From Prevotellaceae bacterium (GTDB taxonomy: Bacteria > Bacteroidota > Bacteroidia > Bacteroidales > Bacteroidaceae), in the NCBI GenBank assembly GCA_021204715.1, contig JAJPYW010000103.1:1-6059 (forward strand): a stretch of DNA of 6,059 bases. Direction: 5' to 3'. The notes under the pieces are model-generated. The model was given only the letters and a program-made list of their open reading frames with translations, made no database searches and had not been told where the DNA came from. Of the stretch, positions 6,042-6,059 are shown piece after piece. Numbering within the stretch: position 1 is the first letter of the stretch; every line of letters begins with the position of its first letter. Position numbers and translations under genes: made by a program.

Positions 6042-6059
6042 ACACTTTATTTTATGCTG

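Larger units (their letters stand above)
5670..6059. other. 390-bp intergenic region, no convincing gene
   Basis: No reading frame here resembles a known protein. The only frames of any length (minus strand, about 60-69 codons, 5754-5963) lack recognisable domains and overlap one another. The part near 5670-5860 is probably leader and promoter of the peptidase operon. The part near 5990-6059 is AT-richer and holds inverted repeats, looking like the upstream region of a + strand gene beyond the window. Confidence 0.6.

Overview
The window looks like chromosomal DNA from a fairly GC-rich member of the Bacteroidales (Bacteroides, Parabacteroides, Alistipes or Prevotella-like). The clues are a BACON-repeat lipoprotein with an acidic export signal after the lipobox cysteine, a Bacteroidetes-style C10 (streptopain-like) cysteine protease, and an mlaE-mlaF pair followed by hemW. 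I cannot name a genus from the sequence alone.

Layout. Positions 1-2341 (+ strand) hold a tight housekeeping run. It has the 3' part of an MlaE-type lipid-transport permease (cut by the window edge), its ATPase MlaF (22 nt downstream), and the radical-SAM haem chaperone HemW (6 nt downstream). A 50-bp convergent gap with a small GC-rich hairpin follows. Positions 2392-5669 (- strand) hold a two-gene operon, read right to left. The first gene is a secreted C10 peptidase with prodomain, complete catalytic residues and a long C-terminal extension. The second is a surface-type lipoprotein with four BACON-like repeats and a terminal WGDG-containing domain. The stop of the protease and the ATG of the lipoprotein share one base (TGATG), and a GGAGG motif lies 7 nt before that ATG, so the two are probably translationally coupled.

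Positions 5670-6059 hold no convincing gene. This is the leader and promoter region of the protease operon, and probably also the upstream region of a divergent + strand gene beyond the window. It contains an SD sequence, a possible Bacteroidetes-type promoter, several small hairpins, and near the right edge a perfect 7-bp inverted repeat with an FNR/CRP-like core (TTGAC-N4-ATCAA).

The most interesting unit is the coupled protease/BACON lipoprotein pair. C10 proteases elsewhere (SpeB, B. fragilis Bfp enzymes) are often encoded beside a dedicated inhibitor. Here the coupled partner is a large surface lipoprotein instead, which could be an anchor, a substrate-targeting factor or a protective partner. 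That role is inference. The rest of the window is ordinary.
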